Below are positions 8,625 through 17,558 of a stretch of 37,178 nucleotides of DNA, one piece after another; position 1 is the stretch's first letter, and each line of letters begins with the position of its first letter. Location of the stretch: assembly GCF_014705605.1 (NCBI RefSeq), contig NZ_JACXIZ010000060.1, forward strand, positions 1 through 37,178, read 5' to 3'. Both the position numbers and the translations under genes were made by a program. Source of the DNA: Paenibacillus sabuli (GTDB lineage: Bacteria > Bacillota > Bacilli > Paenibacillales > Paenibacillaceae). The notes below the pieces were generated by a model. It had not been told where the DNA came from. It did not search any database and saw only the letters and a list, made by a program, of their open reading frames with translations.

Positions 8625-9590
8625 TCATTCGAACCGGACCCGCGGATCGAGCAGCGCCGTCAGCAGATCGACCAGGAAGCTCGCCAGCAGCACCATGAAC
8701 GCGACCAGCATCGTGCAGATCATCACGACGGGATAGTCCTTGGCCGACACCGCGTCGAGCAGCATACCGCCCATGCCGGGCCAGCCGAATACGCTCTCAA
8801 TAATGACCGTGCCGCCGATCAGCAGCGGCAGGCGGAACACGAGCAGCAGCACGACCGGCATCAGCGCATTGCGGAAGGCGTGCTTCGTGATGACCTTCCA
8901 CTCCGGCAGTCCCTTGCTGCGCGCCGTCTTGACGTAGTCCTTGCCCAGCACGTCGAGCATCGTGCCGCGCGTATAGCGCATGAGCGCGGCCGTCAGCGAG
9001 AAGCCGAGCACGAGCGCGGGCATGACGAGATAATCGATGCGGTCAAAGAAGGTGACGTCGCCGTAGCCGATGCGTCCGCTCACCGGCAGCCAGCCGAGCG
9101 TGATGGCGAACACCTGGATGGCGATGATGCCGACGAAAAATTCAGGTACGGAGATGCCGAGCACCCCGAGCGCGGTGTTGCCGTAATCGACCGCCGAATT
9201 TTGCCTGATCGACGAGACCAGACCGAGCAGGATGCCCAGCACCGAGGAGACGGCAAGTGCGGCAAAGGCCAGCTCCAGCGTCGCCGGCAGCCGGTTGGCC
9301 AGCATCTTGCTGATCGCGCTGCCGTCGACGAGACTGAAGCCGAGCTCGCCTTGGAGCAGATCGCCGAACCATTGAAAAAACTGGATGTATACCGGCGCGT
9401 CCAGCCCCATCGCCTTCTTGTACGCCTCGATGTCAAAATCGGCGGAGCCGAGCTGCTCGGGCGGAATCATGTAGGCGAGCGGGTCGCCCGGCGTCAACTG
9501 GAGACCGGCAAAAATAATCACGATGACCAGCAGTAACATCGGAATAATTGAAAGAAACCGAAAGGTAAAGTATTTGAACACATCACGCAC
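8625..9590 (-). CDS. OppB/DppB-type ABC transporter permease
   Basis: 321 residues. The first membrane helix is close to the N-terminus (residues 9-29). It is followed by the large external loop typical of OppB/DppB, which contains TPGDPLAYMIPP, and then by five further hydrophobic helices. The cytoplasmic EAA-type loop reads KTARSKGLPEWKVITKHAFRNALMPV. It is the first permease gene of the operon. The SD is weak (GGGG 6 nt before ATG), consistent with lower expression than the binding protein encoded upstream. A hairpin with a short T run separates it from that gene. Confidence 0.95.
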   Translation of the reverse strand: MRDVFKYFTFRFLSIIPMLLLVIVIIFAGLQLTPGDPLAYMIPPEQLGSADFDIEAYKKAMGLDAPVYIQFFQWFGDLLQGELGFSLVDGSAISKMLANRLPATLELAFAALAVSSVLGILLGLVSSIRQNSAVDYGNTALGVLGISVPEFFVGIIAIQVFAITLGWLPVSGRIGYGDVTFFDRIDYLVMPALVLGFSLTAALMRYTRGTMLDVLGKDYVKTARSKGLPEWKVITKHAFRNALMPVVLLLVFRLPLLIGGTVIIESVFGWPGMGGMLLDAVSAKDYPVVMICTMLVAFMVLLASFLVDLLTALLDPRVRFE

Positions 9591-9613
9591 CCCGCTTTCC
9601 GGGTATATCGGGC

Positions 9614-9655
9614 AAAAACGCTTCGGGCGGCATCCGCCTCAGGCCAATGCCGCCC
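9614..9655 (-). terminator. Intercistronic hairpin (attenuator) between oppA- and oppB-like genes
   Basis: GGGCGGCAT (9625-9633) pairs perfectly with ATGCCGCCC (9647-9655) in a 9-bp GC-rich stem with a 13-nt loop. In the direction of transcription a TTTTT run (9614-9618) follows after a few bases. It lies in the 101-nt gap between the binding-protein gene and the first permease gene. Partial terminators here commonly give excess binding protein over permease; that function is inferred. Confidence 0.6.
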
Positions 9656-9691
9656 TTACGCGCCTTTAGGACCGCTTTCGTTGTCGTCGCT

Positions 9692-11377
9692 CTACTTCAT
9701 GCTCCATTCTTCCAGCTTGCGGTCGTAGTTCGTCCACTCGTTGCCGTAGATGCCAGCCGTCTCCAGATTGGACTTGTTGACGATCACGTATTGCTTCATC
9801 GAGAACAACGGCATCCGCGTCAGGAACTCCGCTTCCATCGCCTGCAGGCGGTTGATCACATCCATCCGGTCGTCCGGATCGCTCGTGCGCCGCAGCTCGT
9901 CCACCAGCGGGTCCCACTTGTCCGGGGAGGCGCCCACGACCTGCACCCCGATGCCGTCTGAGTGGAAGAAGCCATACGCTTCCTCGAACGCCATCGCCGA
10001 CAATCCGGCATACAGGAAGTCATAGTCGCGCTTCGTATAGATCAGCTCCAGCAGATTGCCCTGCATCAGCGAGGCCTCGACCTTCACGCCGATTTCTTCC
10101 CAGAAAAACTTGATGGTGTCGATCAGATCGACCGTTTGCTGATCCGTGTAATAATATTGCAGACGAATCGTTTGGTTAAAGTCGAAGCCCGCCTCCTCCA
10201 GCAGTTGCTTGGCTTTTTCCGGGTTGTAGTCGTAGACGACGGCTTCCTCGTTGTATTCCGGCAGCGCCGTCGGCACGAGCGTCTGCAATACCTCCGCCTG
10301 ATCCGGGTACAGCATGCCCGCCAGCGACTCCCGGTCGATCGCATGCAGCAGTGCCTGACGGATGCGCAGATCGGCGATCTTGTCGTTGCCGTCGGTCGTG
10401 GCGTTCTGCCCGACCAGATTCGGCATCAGGAAGCGAACATACAGCAGGTCGACCGGGTTGGCCTCATAATCGGGCGATTTGACGATTTCGGTCGCCTGAT
10501 TGAGGTCCATGACCGGCATATAATCGAGCTCGCCGGCCTGCGCCTTGGTGACGAGCTGATCCTCGCTGATCGTCTGCAGCATGATTTTTTCGACCTTCGG
10601 CGCTGTGCCGTAGTAATCGGGGTACAGCTCCAGCATCGCGTAGTTGTTCGGGACGACCTCGGTCAGCATGTAGGGCCCGTTGCCGATCGGCTTCTCCCAG
10701 AAGGAGGCCAGATGCAGCGTCGCCGGATCCTCGCTCTCGAGCAGGTGCTTCGGATACGGCGGCCATTGCGCCATCGTCAGCAGGAACACCCCGACCGGTT
10801 CGGTCAGTTCAATCGTGAGGGTGTTGCCGTCGATCGTGACGCCGCTCAGTTCGTCCGCTTCGCCGGCCTTCAGCGCGTCCGCCCCGACGATTTTGCCAAA
10901 GGCGCCGGAGAAGACCGCATTGATTTGCGCCGATTGCACCGCCATCGCCAGGCTCCACTTCACATCCTCGGGCGTGAAGGGCTCGCCGTCATGCCACTTG
11001 ACGTCGTCGCGCAAGGTGAAGGTGTAGGTCTTCTCGTCGTCCGACATCGTGTACGCCGTCGCGAGATCGTAATGGACCGGCTGCAGCTGCTCGTCCAGCA
11101 TCAGCAGCCTGCGGAACACCTGGGTTTTGAACAGACCGCCGTAGTCGGCCCACGCGGCGCTGAATTTGTCCGCCGGTCCTTGACCGGTCCGCAGGATGCC
11201 GTCGGACGCTCCTTCGGACGGCTGTTCTTCGTTGCCCGTCGTTTCCGTTCCATTGTTGTTGACGCCTGCATTCGAATTCACATTGGACCCCGAATTGTCA
11301 TTAGAACATGCGGCCAGCAGCCCGACCAAAAAGACGACGCACAGTACCCCAAGCCATGCTTTTTTCATCGAATTCAT
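9692..11377 (-). CDS. Extracellular solute-binding lipoprotein, OppA/DppA family (SBP family 5)
   Basis: 561 residues from ATG 11377, chosen because GGGGGAAG lies 6 nt upstream and it begins a signal peptide directly. The signal has a short basic n-region, a hydrophobic core and the lipobox LLAAC (Cys24), so the protein is membrane-anchored on the outside. An Asn/Ser/Gly-rich linker follows. The family signature region is FTLRDDVKWHDGEPFTPEDVKWS near residues 130-155. Length fits the family (500-600). It captures the substrate and delivers it to the OppBC-like permease. It has its own promoter about 150 nt upstream and is the first gene of the second catabolic unit. Ligand is unknown; SBP family 5 includes oligosaccharide and opine binders as well as peptide binders. 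Confidence 0.95.
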   Translation of the reverse strand: MNSMKKAWLGVLCVVFLVGLLAACSNDNSGSNVNSNAGVNNNGTETTGNEEQPSEGASDGILRTGQGPADKFSAAWADYGGLFKTQVFRRLLMLDEQLQPVHYDLATAYTMSDDEKTYTFTLRDDVKWHDGEPFTPEDVKWSLAMAVQSAQINAVFSGAFGKIVGADALKAGEADELSGVTIDGNTLTIELTEPVGVFLLTMAQWPPYPKHLLESEDPATLHLASFWEKPIGNGPYMLTEVVPNNYAMLELYPDYYGTAPKVEKIMLQTISEDQLVTKAQAGELDYMPVMDLNQATEIVKSPDYEANPVDLLYVRFLMPNLVGQNATTDGNDKIADLRIRQALLHAIDRESLAGMLYPDQAEVLQTLVPTALPEYNEEAVVYDYNPEKAKQLLEEAGFDFNQTIRLQYYYTDQQTVDLIDTIKFFWEEIGVKVEASLMQGNLLELIYTKRDYDFLYAGLSAMAFEEAYGFFHSDGIGVQVVGASPDKWDPLVDELRRTSDPDDRMDVINRLQAMEAEFLTRMPLFSMKQYVIVNKSNLETAGIYGNEWTNYDRKLEEWSMK

Positions 11378-11465
11378 ACTCTTCCCCCCGTATTCGTATT
11401 GGCGAAGGCGACACGACGGCAAAAATCGAAAGACATTGGTCACTTTCAAACAACTATCAATGTGT

Positions 11466-11493
11466 AATATAAGTTGACATTTAAATTGCGCAA
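11466..11493 (-). promoter_or_regulatory. Possible second sigma-A promoter in the oppA leader
   Basis: In the minus direction TTGCGC (11488-11493) is followed after 16 nt by TATATT (11466-11471), about 90 nt before the oppA-like start codon. It is weaker than the main promoter upstream and could be chance in an AT-rich leader. Confidence 0.3.
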
Positions 11494-11516
11494 TCACCCC
11501 TTGTTTTCGATGTGCG

Positions 11517-11528
11517 AAACCATGGTTT
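11517..11528. promoter_or_regulatory. Palindromic operator AAACCATGGTTT
   Basis: A perfect 12-bp palindrome that starts 7 nt downstream of the -10 box of the opp-operon promoter, so it covers the expected transcription start. The same element with one changed base lies at the same distance from the promoter of the other catabolic operon (19184-19195). The flanks are also similar on one side (ATAA before the element in the shared orientation). Position implies repression by steric block. The regulator is not in the window and its family is not known. Confidence 0.72.
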
Positions 11529-11535
11529 TATTTAT

Positions 11536-11564
11536 TTTATACACTAGCCTTCCGCTGATTTCAA
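11536..11564 (-). promoter_or_regulatory. Sigma-A promoter of the opp/glycosidase operon
   Basis: Reading on the minus strand: -35 TTGAAA (11559-11564), 17-nt spacer, -10 TATAAA (11536-11541). The predicted start near 11529 gives a leader of about 150 nt before the oppA-like gene. Confidence 0.75.
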
Positions 11565-11586
11565 GAATTATTTTTTACACCTGATA

Positions 11587-11602
11587 ATGTAAGCGAAATC
11601 AA
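11587..11602. promoter_or_regulatory. cre-like site (CcpA) upstream of the opp promoter
   Basis: ATGTAAGCGAAATCAA fits the published Bacillus cre consensus WTGNAARCGNWWNCAW at every position. It lies 22 nt upstream of the -35 box. A second copy of its first nine bases (ATGTAAGCG) begins exactly 30 nt further out, at 11617. Carbon catabolite control is inferred from the motif only. Confidence 0.5.
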
Positions 11603-11616
11603 GGGTTTTAAATTCC

Positions 11617-11632
11617 ATGTAAGCGTAACATA
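11617..11632. promoter_or_regulatory. Second, imperfect cre-like element
   Basis: ATGTAAGCGTAACATA repeats the core of the 11587 site at a spacing of 30 nt, about three helical turns, but departs from the cre consensus in its right half. It could be an auxiliary CcpA contact or a direct-repeat site for another regulator. Confidence 0.35.
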
Positions 11633-11742
11633 AGGGAATTAACGAGGAAAGAAATCGAATATAAGATTTGAAAATGATCCAAATCCAATCTCTACAAAGT
11701 TATAATAGTTAACATTAAACTAACACCATTTTCAAGAAGAAT

Positions 11743-12678
11743 TCATTTCCACAAATGCGGACTGATCAAATAATCGGGCACATCGGCGAACAAGCGAGCC
11801 ACGGTCGCAGCCGTCTCCTCGCGGAGCGGCGGTGTCTCGACAAGCCGAATATTGGCCTCGACCTGGCTCGTATTGTCCGCGCCGATGACCAGACTGTGCA
11901 CGCCCGGCCGATCGCGCACATACCCGACCGCCAGCTCTGCCGGCGCGCACCCCTCCCGCTCGGCCAATCGGGCCAACTGCCGTAAATAGGGCGCCGCTTC
12001 CTCCAGATGCGGCGGCAGGCGATCCGGCTCCATCAGCAGCAGCCCCTGCAGGAACAGGCTGCGCACGAACACCGTCTTGCCCGCCTGCCGCAGCAGCTCC
12101 AGCGGCTCGCCCAGCAATCGCTGATCGAACAGATTGGCCGCAATCTGGACGGCCCCGTACACCTCATGCCGCAGCGTCGGCCACAGCTCGGCGAAGCCGA
12201 GGGCGTCGGTTGCGGGCAGCGAGACCCCGACTTGGTCGGCGTAGCCTGCCCGCACAGCCCGCTCGAACGCCGCGGTCACCAGCGAGCCGTGACGCAGCAG
12301 CACATGCGGCCAATGCAGCAGCATGATCGGGATGCGGCGCAGCCGCAAGCGTTCGAGCGAGCGCTCCAGCGCTGCCAATACCTTGCGCTCGACGGAGGCT
12401 GCGTTCTCCTCCTTCTCGAGCTCGAGTACAATCTTGGAGACCAGCACCGGCGGCTCGCGATGCGCGAAGCAGCGCCCCAGGATCAGCTCCGAATCCCCAT
12501 ACATCTGCGCCGTATCAAAGCAGTTGACGCCGCCGGCGAGCGCGGCCTCCAGCATCTCGGCGCTCTGCCGCTCGTCCGGCTTGCCGGTGCGATTGGCGAC
12601 GCCGTAGGGGAGGCCGAGCTGCACCGTGCCCAGCGTCATTCTGGAAATTCGAAGACCGTTGCTCATGATCGTCTGCAT
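11743..12678 (-). CDS. Aldo/keto reductase
   Basis: 311 residues, TIM-barrel NADPH-dependent reductase. The catalytic tetrad is readable: Asp55 and Tyr60 in FDTAQMYGDSE, Lys82 in VSK and His122 in LLHWPH. The C-terminal cofactor segment VIGADNTSQVEANI is also typical. SD AGGGG is 7 nt before ATG. It is the last gene of the unit starting at 19156 and is followed by the 365-nt regulatory gap before the opp operon; no clear terminator separates them, so some read-through is possible. It probably reduces a sugar aldehyde or keto intermediate, or an aldehyde released by the PLP enzymes of the operon. Confidence 0.92.
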   Translation of the reverse strand: MQTIMSNGLRISRMTLGTVQLGLPYGVANRTGKPDERQSAEMLEAALAGGVNCFDTAQMYGDSELILGRCFAHREPPVLVSKIVLELEKEENAASVERKVLAALERSLERLRLRRIPIMLLHWPHVLLRHGSLVTAAFERAVRAGYADQVGVSLPATDALGFAELWPTLRHEVYGAVQIAANLFDQRLLGEPLELLRQAGKTVFVRSLFLQGLLLMEPDRLPPHLEEAAPYLRQLARLAEREGCAPAELAVGYVRDRPGVHSLVIGADNTSQVEANIRLVETPPLREETAATVARLFADVPDYLISPHLWK

Positions 12679-12715
12679 CTCGATTCCCCTTCTCCTTTCG
12701 TTGCGCGGCTGGCGC

Positions 12716-13885
12716 TCACGGCGCCGGGGCCGCCTCGATCCCCGTCACGAACCGGCCGTCCAGCATGACGCGCCGCACGTCCAGCTCGGGCGTGACGAGC
12801 ACGACGTTGGCGCGCTTGCCCGGCTCCAGACTGCCGAGCTCGCCGGACAGGCCGAGCACCCTGGCCGGGTTGAGGCTGCCCATCTTGAACAGCTCCGGCA
12901 GGGTCGCGCCCGTGTGACGTCCCATGTTGCGCAGCGCCCGATTCATCGTCAGCCGGCTGCCGGACAGGCCGACTCCCTCCACCACAATCACATCCGATTC
13001 CCGCTCGTCGCCGCTCGCCTCGCGGAGCGCATCCGTGATGACGACGACCCGGTCGACGCCCTTCGTCTTGAGGATGAGCCGGCACATCAGCGGCCGCACA
13101 TGCACGCCCTCCTGATCCGGGATCACCTCGGCGTAGATCTCGTCGTGCACCAGCACGGCTTCGTCGACGCCGACCTCGCGGGTGCCGCCGTAGCGGCTCG
13201 GAGACGGCGTCGCGCCGCTGGCGTTGGTGCAGTGGCACCCGACGCGCAGGCCGAGCGGCACCAGATCGTAGATCGCTTCCGGCGTCGCCTCCGAATGCCC
13301 GACCGACAGCGTGATGCCATGCGCGGCGGCCGCCTCGGCGAAGGCGCGCTGCCCCTCCAGCTCCGGCGCCAGCGTCCACAGCTTGATGCGCGCGCCGGCA
13401 AGCGCGAGCAGCCGCTCGTATTCGGCCGGGTTGACCGGCCGGATCGGCGCGGTGACGGCGCCATACTTGGCATTGATGTACGGGCCTTCCATATGGATGC
13501 CGAGGATCGCCGCGCTGTACGGCTGCGTTCCGACGTTCAGTACCCTGCGCACCCCCTCCAGCAGCTCGGCCTCGCTCTGGTTGTAGACCATTGTCGGCAG
13601 GATACCGGTCGTGCCGCAGCGCAGATGCGCCAGCGCCATCCGGTACGGATCCTCCCACGCCCACACGCCGCCGCCGCCGTGGCAATGCATATCGATCAGG
13701 CCCGGTCCGACATACAGTCCCTGCGCATCCACTCGCCGCGCACTCGCCGGCAGGCTCACCTGCGCTGCCGGTCCGCAGGCGGCGACTAGGCCGCCCTCCA
13801 CCAGCAGGACGCCGTCTTCCAGGACGCCGTCCGGCAGGACGACCCTGCCGCCTACAATGGCAATCGCTTCAGGCTGTTGTCCCAC
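12716..13885 (-). CDS. NagA-like amidohydrolase (N-acetylglucosamine-6-phosphate deacetylase family)
   Basis: 389 residues from GTG 13885, with GGAGG 7 nt upstream. The metal and catalytic residues of the family are present: His67-x-His69 in DMHCH, Glu133 in HMEGP, His197 in VGHSEA, His218, His262 and Asp285 in ITDA. The segment after His218, usually LFNAM or LYNAM and lining the substrate pocket in GlcNAc-6-P deacetylases, reads CTNASG here, so the substrate may not be GlcNAc-6-P. No nagB or PTS gene is nearby. In context it may remove an N-acyl group from an amino sugar or amino acid conjugate. Family assignment is firm; the reaction is inferred. Confidence 0.87.
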   Translation of the reverse strand: MGQQPEAIAIVGGRVVLPDGVLEDGVLLVEGGLVAACGPAAQVSLPASARRVDAQGLYVGPGLIDMHCHGGGGVWAWEDPYRMALAHLRCGTTGILPTMVYNQSEAELLEGVRRVLNVGTQPYSAAILGIHMEGPYINAKYGAVTAPIRPVNPAEYERLLALAGARIKLWTLAPELEGQRAFAEAAAAHGITLSVGHSEATPEAIYDLVPLGLRVGCHCTNASGATPSPSRYGGTREVGVDEAVLVHDEIYAEVIPDQEGVHVRPLMCRLILKTKGVDRVVVITDALREASGDERESDVIVVEGVGLSGSRLTMNRALRNMGRHTGATLPELFKMGSLNPARVLGLSGELGSLEPGKRANVVLVTPELDVRRVMLDGRFVTGIEAAPAP

Positions 13886-13897
13886 TCCTGCTCCTCC

Positions 13898-14653
13898 TCA
13901 CGAAAGCTTGATCACCTGTCCGCCGTCGATTACCAGCCGATGCCCATTGACATAGTGCGCTTCGTCCGAAGCCAGGAATACTGCGGCCGCGGCGATATCC
14001 TCCGGCTGGCCGACACGGCCGGCCGGGATGGACTTGAGGTATTCCGCGATACGTGGCGGATCGTCGATCAGCGGCTTGGTCAGCCGCGTCTCGATGAAGC
14101 CGGGGCAGATCGAATTGACTCGAATGCCATGCGGCGCCAGCTCCAGCGCCATCGACATGGTGAGCAGATTCACCGCGCCTTTGGAGGCGTTGTAGTGCGC
14201 TTGATCGGCTTCGGCCTGAATACCATTGACGCTGGACATGTTGATAATCGAGCCTGCGCCCTGCTTCGCCATGAGCCGCGCCGCCTGCTGGCCGACGAGA
14301 AAGACGCCCTTGGCATTGACGCGCATGTGCAGGTCCCAGTCGGTCTCCTCCATGTCGAGGAAGGCCGCCGGACGGCATACGCCTGCATTGTTCACGAGCA
14401 CGTCGAGCCCGCCCAGCGCCTTCTCCGTCTCGCTCACCATACGCCTGGCGTCCGCGGCGTCGCCTACATCCCCCTGCAGCGCAATGACGTGCGCGCCGTC
14501 CGCGGCCAGCGACTGAGCCGCCTGTTCCAGCAGCTCCGGCTCCCACCCGGCGATGGCCAGGCGCGCGCCCTCCTCGGCGAAGCGTCTGGCAATCGCCAGG
14601 CCGATGCCGCTTGACGCTCCGGTAATCAGTGCATGCTTGTCCTTGAGTCTCAT
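13898..14653 (-). CDS. SDR family oxidoreductase (FabG-like)
   Basis: 251-residue classical SDR. The cofactor loop TGASSGIG is at 11-18, NNAG at 88-91, and the catalytic Ser140/141, Tyr154 and Lys158 lie in INMSSVNG and YNASK. The PG motif (CPGFIETRL) and VIDGGQ ending are standard. The start overlaps the aminotransferase stop by ATGA (14650-14653). It is not a close relative of the SDR at 1860-2657. It probably acts on a hydroxy or keto intermediate downstream of the aminotransferase. Substrate is not predictable. Confidence 0.92.
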   Translation of the reverse strand: MRLKDKHALITGASSGIGLAIARRFAEEGARLAIAGWEPELLEQAAQSLAADGAHVIALQGDVGDAADARRMVSETEKALGGLDVLVNNAGVCRPAAFLDMEETDWDLHMRVNAKGVFLVGQQAARLMAKQGAGSIINMSSVNGIQAEADQAHYNASKGAVNLLTMSMALELAPHGIRVNSICPGFIETRLTKPLIDDPPRIAEYLKSIPAGRVGQPEDIAAAAVFLASDEAHYVNGHRLVIDGGQVIKLS

Positions 14654-16014
14654 CTTACCCCTCCTATAGTCGGCGCCAGTCTGGCGAGCGCTCTGTCCAT
14701 TGCTTGCAGCGTCGCTTCGATATCCGCCTCTTCATGGGCGGCTGATACGTACCACAGTCCTGTCGGCCGCAACATGACGCCTTCCTCGAGCATCAGCTCG
14801 GCGAAACGCGCGTATCGTTCCGCATCCCGATTGCCGAAGGCGGCAAAGCTCTCAACGACCGATTCTGCCGTAAACATCATGTGGAAGACCGGTCCCAATT
14901 GATTGACCACCCCTTGCATGCCGCAGGCCGCCAGCCGCTCGCGAATGCCCCGCACCAAGCGCTCGGTAAGCCGCTCCATGCGGACAAAAGCCGCCCCCTC
15001 GCCCTCGGCCAGCTCGCGTATGGTCGCGATTCCCGCTGCAGTCGCCACGCCGTTGCCATTGAGCGTGCCGAGATGATTGACCGTACCATCGGCGATTAAC
15101 TCCATAATGGCGTCCTTCCCGCCGACTGCACTGACGGCGAAGCCGCCGCCGAGCGCCTTGCCGACTGTCACCAGATCCGGCAGCAGCCCGAAGCGCCCGT
15201 GCGCGCCGCCCAGACCAAGACGGAATCCGGTAATGACCTCGTCGAGGATCATCACGACGCCCAGCTCTGCTGTCAACTCACGCATGCGCTGCAAATAACC
15301 TGGATGCGGCGCAATGCAGCCCGAATTGCACATCACCGGCTCGGAGATGACCGCTGCAATCTCGCCGTGATGACGACGAAGCGTCTCCTCCAGCGCGGCA
15401 ACGTCGTTCCAGGGCAGCACGATGATATCCGCCAGCGCGGCAGCGCTTTGGCCGCTGGTACCCGGCTTGGCCGACGAGCCCGCGGCGGCGCTGCTCGCCC
15501 CGGCCGTGTTCCGCCCTTGCAGGCCGGAGGCCGACTGCTGCATATCCGGGCTGGGGAAGGAGGTGAAGATCGTATCCGCCCAGCCGTGATAGTGGCCCTC
15601 GAAGCGAATGATCTTGGTCTTGCCGGTATAGGCGCGTGCGAGCCGCAAGGCGAGCATGACCGCCTCTGTGCCCGAGCCGCTCAGCGCCACCTTGTCCGCG
15701 CACGGAAGCGCCTCGGTCAAGCGTTGCGCCAGCTCCATCTCGCCTTGGTGCTGCAGCCCGTAGGTTGCCCCCTTGGCGGCGGCCTCGCAGACCGCCGCCG
15801 TCAGCCCCGGATGGGCGTGGCCAAGGATCAACGGGCCGTAAGCGAGCAAATAATCGATGTAGCGATTGCCGTCCATATCCGTCACAGTCGCGCCGGAGCC
15901 GCCGGCGGCAAAAACCGGCATCGGCTTCATCGACAGCCGCAGCGTGCTGGATACTCCGCTGGCCAGGTATTGCTTGGATTTCTGAAAATGACGGGCGGAT
16001 TGCTCATGCACCAT
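14650..16014 (-). CDS. Class-III aminotransferase, glutamate-1-semialdehyde aminomutase-like
   Basis: 454 residues from ATG 16014. The GTG three bases upstream is in frame, but the ATG is better placed after GGAGG (7 nt) and overlaps the MlrC stop as TGATG. The PLP lysine is Lys286 in VGKALGGG, and the cofactor-binding Asp lies in [10 protein letters not shown]. The phosphate-binding SGSGTEA and the FEGHYHGW segment match GSA aminomutases and their relatives. An unusual Ala/Ser/Gly-rich insertion of about 30 residues lies after FTSFPSPDM. There are no haem genes nearby, and the operon partners are catabolic, so it more likely moves an amino group on an amino acid or amino-sugar acid than makes 5-aminolevulinate. 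Confidence 0.9.
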   Translation of the reverse strand: MVHEQSARHFQKSKQYLASGVSSTLRLSMKPMPVFAAGGSGATVTDMDGNRYIDYLLAYGPLILGHAHPGLTAAVCEAAAKGATYGLQHQGEMELAQRLTEALPCADKVALSGSGTEAVMLALRLARAYTGKTKIIRFEGHYHGWADTIFTSFPSPDMQQSASGLQGRNTAGASSAAAGSSAKPGTSGQSAAALADIIVLPWNDVAALEETLRRHHGEIAAVISEPVMCNSGCIAPHPGYLQRMRELTAELGVVMILDEVITGFRLGLGGAHGRFGLLPDLVTVGKALGGGFAVSAVGGKDAIMELIADGTVNHLGTLNGNGVATAAGIATIRELAEGEGAAFVRMERLTERLVRGIRERLAACGMQGVVNQLGPVFHMMFTAESVVESFAAFGNRDAERYARFAELMLEEGVMLRPTGLWYVSAAHEEADIEATLQAMDRALARLAPTIGGVR

Positions 16015-17558
16015 CACAGTCCCTCCTCAAAATCGCCATTCGTATGCGATATCAATGAATTCGACGACGCAGTCGGCACGAATTCCGCATCAAGCGGATC
16101 AATCGGCCGAACAAGCCGCCGGTATGAAAAATGATTCAGATTGGCGGTGCAACAGCCCGGCGAGTCCACTTGAATCGACGCCGCGGCAAATGCGCCGAAC
16201 GCTGTCCGCCATGCAATTGCGGACTTGGCCACAATGATGCGAAAATCCGCCGGCCACAATCCAAGGCTGCGCACATGCCCCAAATCCCAAGGGGCGGTGC
16301 GCAGCGAGGTCAGTACGACAGTAAGCCGACCGCACTGGACGATCGCGGTGCGCCCCATGTGCGCCCGCTGACCGGTCATGTACGGTCCGACATGCGTGTA
16401 CGCGCCGTCGCTGAGCAGCCGTACCGTGCCCGTCAGCCGCACCGGATCGCCATGAAGCCGGTCGCTGCGGCCGCCGACCGCGCCGTCAAAGCGCCCTCCC
16501 ACTCCTGCCGCAAAGGCCGCCGCGGCCGCTGCGGGATCGCAGATGACAGAGAGCGCCGGCGCCGGCACCTCGGTCAGACATGCCAGGACATGTGTCGCGT
16601 CGCCGGGCGCGCCGCCGCCGACATTGTCCGCGCCCTCGCATAGCACGACCGTCCCTTCGGCATGGGACAGCGCTTCGGCTATCGCTTGCTGCGGGGGCAC
16701 GCAATCGATCGTGAACGCCGCTCGGCGCTCCCACGCGTACGCCGCCAGCTCCGCCGCGCAGCGCTGCGCCAGGGCACGATCCCCATCCGTCGTGACGACG
16801 AAGGACATGCCGGCGAACGCGACATCGCTGTACGGGAAGCCGCCGGCGACCGTGACATTCAGCACCCCCGGCCGATGCTCCGCCTCGAAGGCCTGCTGCA
16901 TCAGGTCGCACATGGCGCCTTCGGCGGTAAGCATCGCCTGCGGGACGACCAGCATCCGGGCATGCGCGTACGCCGACTGCGGCGCGATCTCGCCGCGCAG
17001 CGTCCGGACGAGCAGCTCGGTCGCTTCGACTGCCCGCTCATACATGTCGACATGCGGGTAGGTGTCGTAGCCGACGATCGCGTCAGCGAGCCCCGCCATC
17101 TCGGACGAGATATTGGCGTGCAGATCGAGCGTCATGACGATCGGGAAGTCCGCTCCGAAGCGGGCGCGCAGCCGGCGCAGCGCCTCGCCCTCGGGATCCA
17201 TGTACTGGCTGCTCACCATCGCGCCATGCATGATCAGCACCAAGCCCTGTGCTCGTTCGTCCACCGAGTCAACCAGCGCCTCGAGCAGACGCTCCGCCGC
17301 CTCCGCCTCGACCATCGCACTGGGCGTCGTACTCGTATACAGCCCGGGGAGAAGTCGGCATGCCTGCGTCTGCGCCGCATCCAGCACGCCGCCCATCGAA
17401 GTACGCGTATCCCGGTATCGCTCCGCGAAGTCCTCCTCCCCGCTCACCCATTCCCCGCGGAAATCCTCCAGCCGCGTCGTGCCGGGCGCGAAGGAATTCG
17501 TTTCGTGCACAATGCCGGCTACCGCGATGCGCAGCGACGCCGACGCGAGCCCGCTCAT
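16014..17558 (-). CDS. M81 family metallohydrolase, MlrC-like
   Basis: 514 residues, the usual length. The N-terminal signature HETNSF is at 18-23. Candidate zinc and catalytic residues are His111 (MHGAM), Asp145 and His147 (TLDLHANIS) and His169 (GYDTYPHVD). From memory of the literature, the spacing His-34-Asp-2-His-22-His equals that of the residues studied in Sphingomonas MlrC, which opens or trims linearised microcystin. The C-terminal domain ends with VDSPGCCTANLNHFSYRRLVRPIDPLD-like features near residues 466-490. It is coupled by ATGA to ridA (17555-17558). Outside microcystin degraders this family is common next to RidA and dipeptide transporters and its substrates are largely unknown; hydrolysis of an amide in the imported compound is inferred. 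Confidence 0.9.
   Translation of the reverse strand: MSGLASASLRIAVAGIVHETNSFAPGTTRLEDFRGEWVSGEEDFAERYRDTRTSMGGVLDAAQTQACRLLPGLYTSTTPSAMVEAEAAERLLEALVDSVDERAQGLVLIMHGAMVSSQYMDPEGEALRRLRARFGADFPIVMTLDLHANISSEMAGLADAIVGYDTYPHVDMYERAVEATELLVRTLRGEIAPQSAYAHARMLVVPQAMLTAEGAMCDLMQQAFEAEHRPGVLNVTVAGGFPYSDVAFAGMSFVVTTDGDRALAQRCAAELAAYAWERRAAFTIDCVPPQQAIAEALSHAEGTVVLCEGADNVGGGAPGDATHVLACLTEVPAPALSVICDPAAAAAAFAAGVGGRFDGAVGGRSDRLHGDPVRLTGTVRLLSDGAYTHVGPYMTGQRAHMGRTAIVQCGRLTVVLTSLRTAPWDLGHVRSLGLWPADFRIIVAKSAIAWRTAFGAFAAASIQVDSPGCCTANLNHFSYRRLVRPIDPLDAEFVPTASSNSLISHTNGDFEEGL

Noticed and set aside
11474-11479. TTGACA on the plus strand as a possible -35 box
   Set aside because: No acceptable -10 box lies 16-19 nt downstream and no plus-strand gene follows.
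14650-16014. Annotation as hemL (haem biosynthesis)
   Set aside because: The fold matches, but no haem genes are near and the operon is catabolic, so only the family is named.
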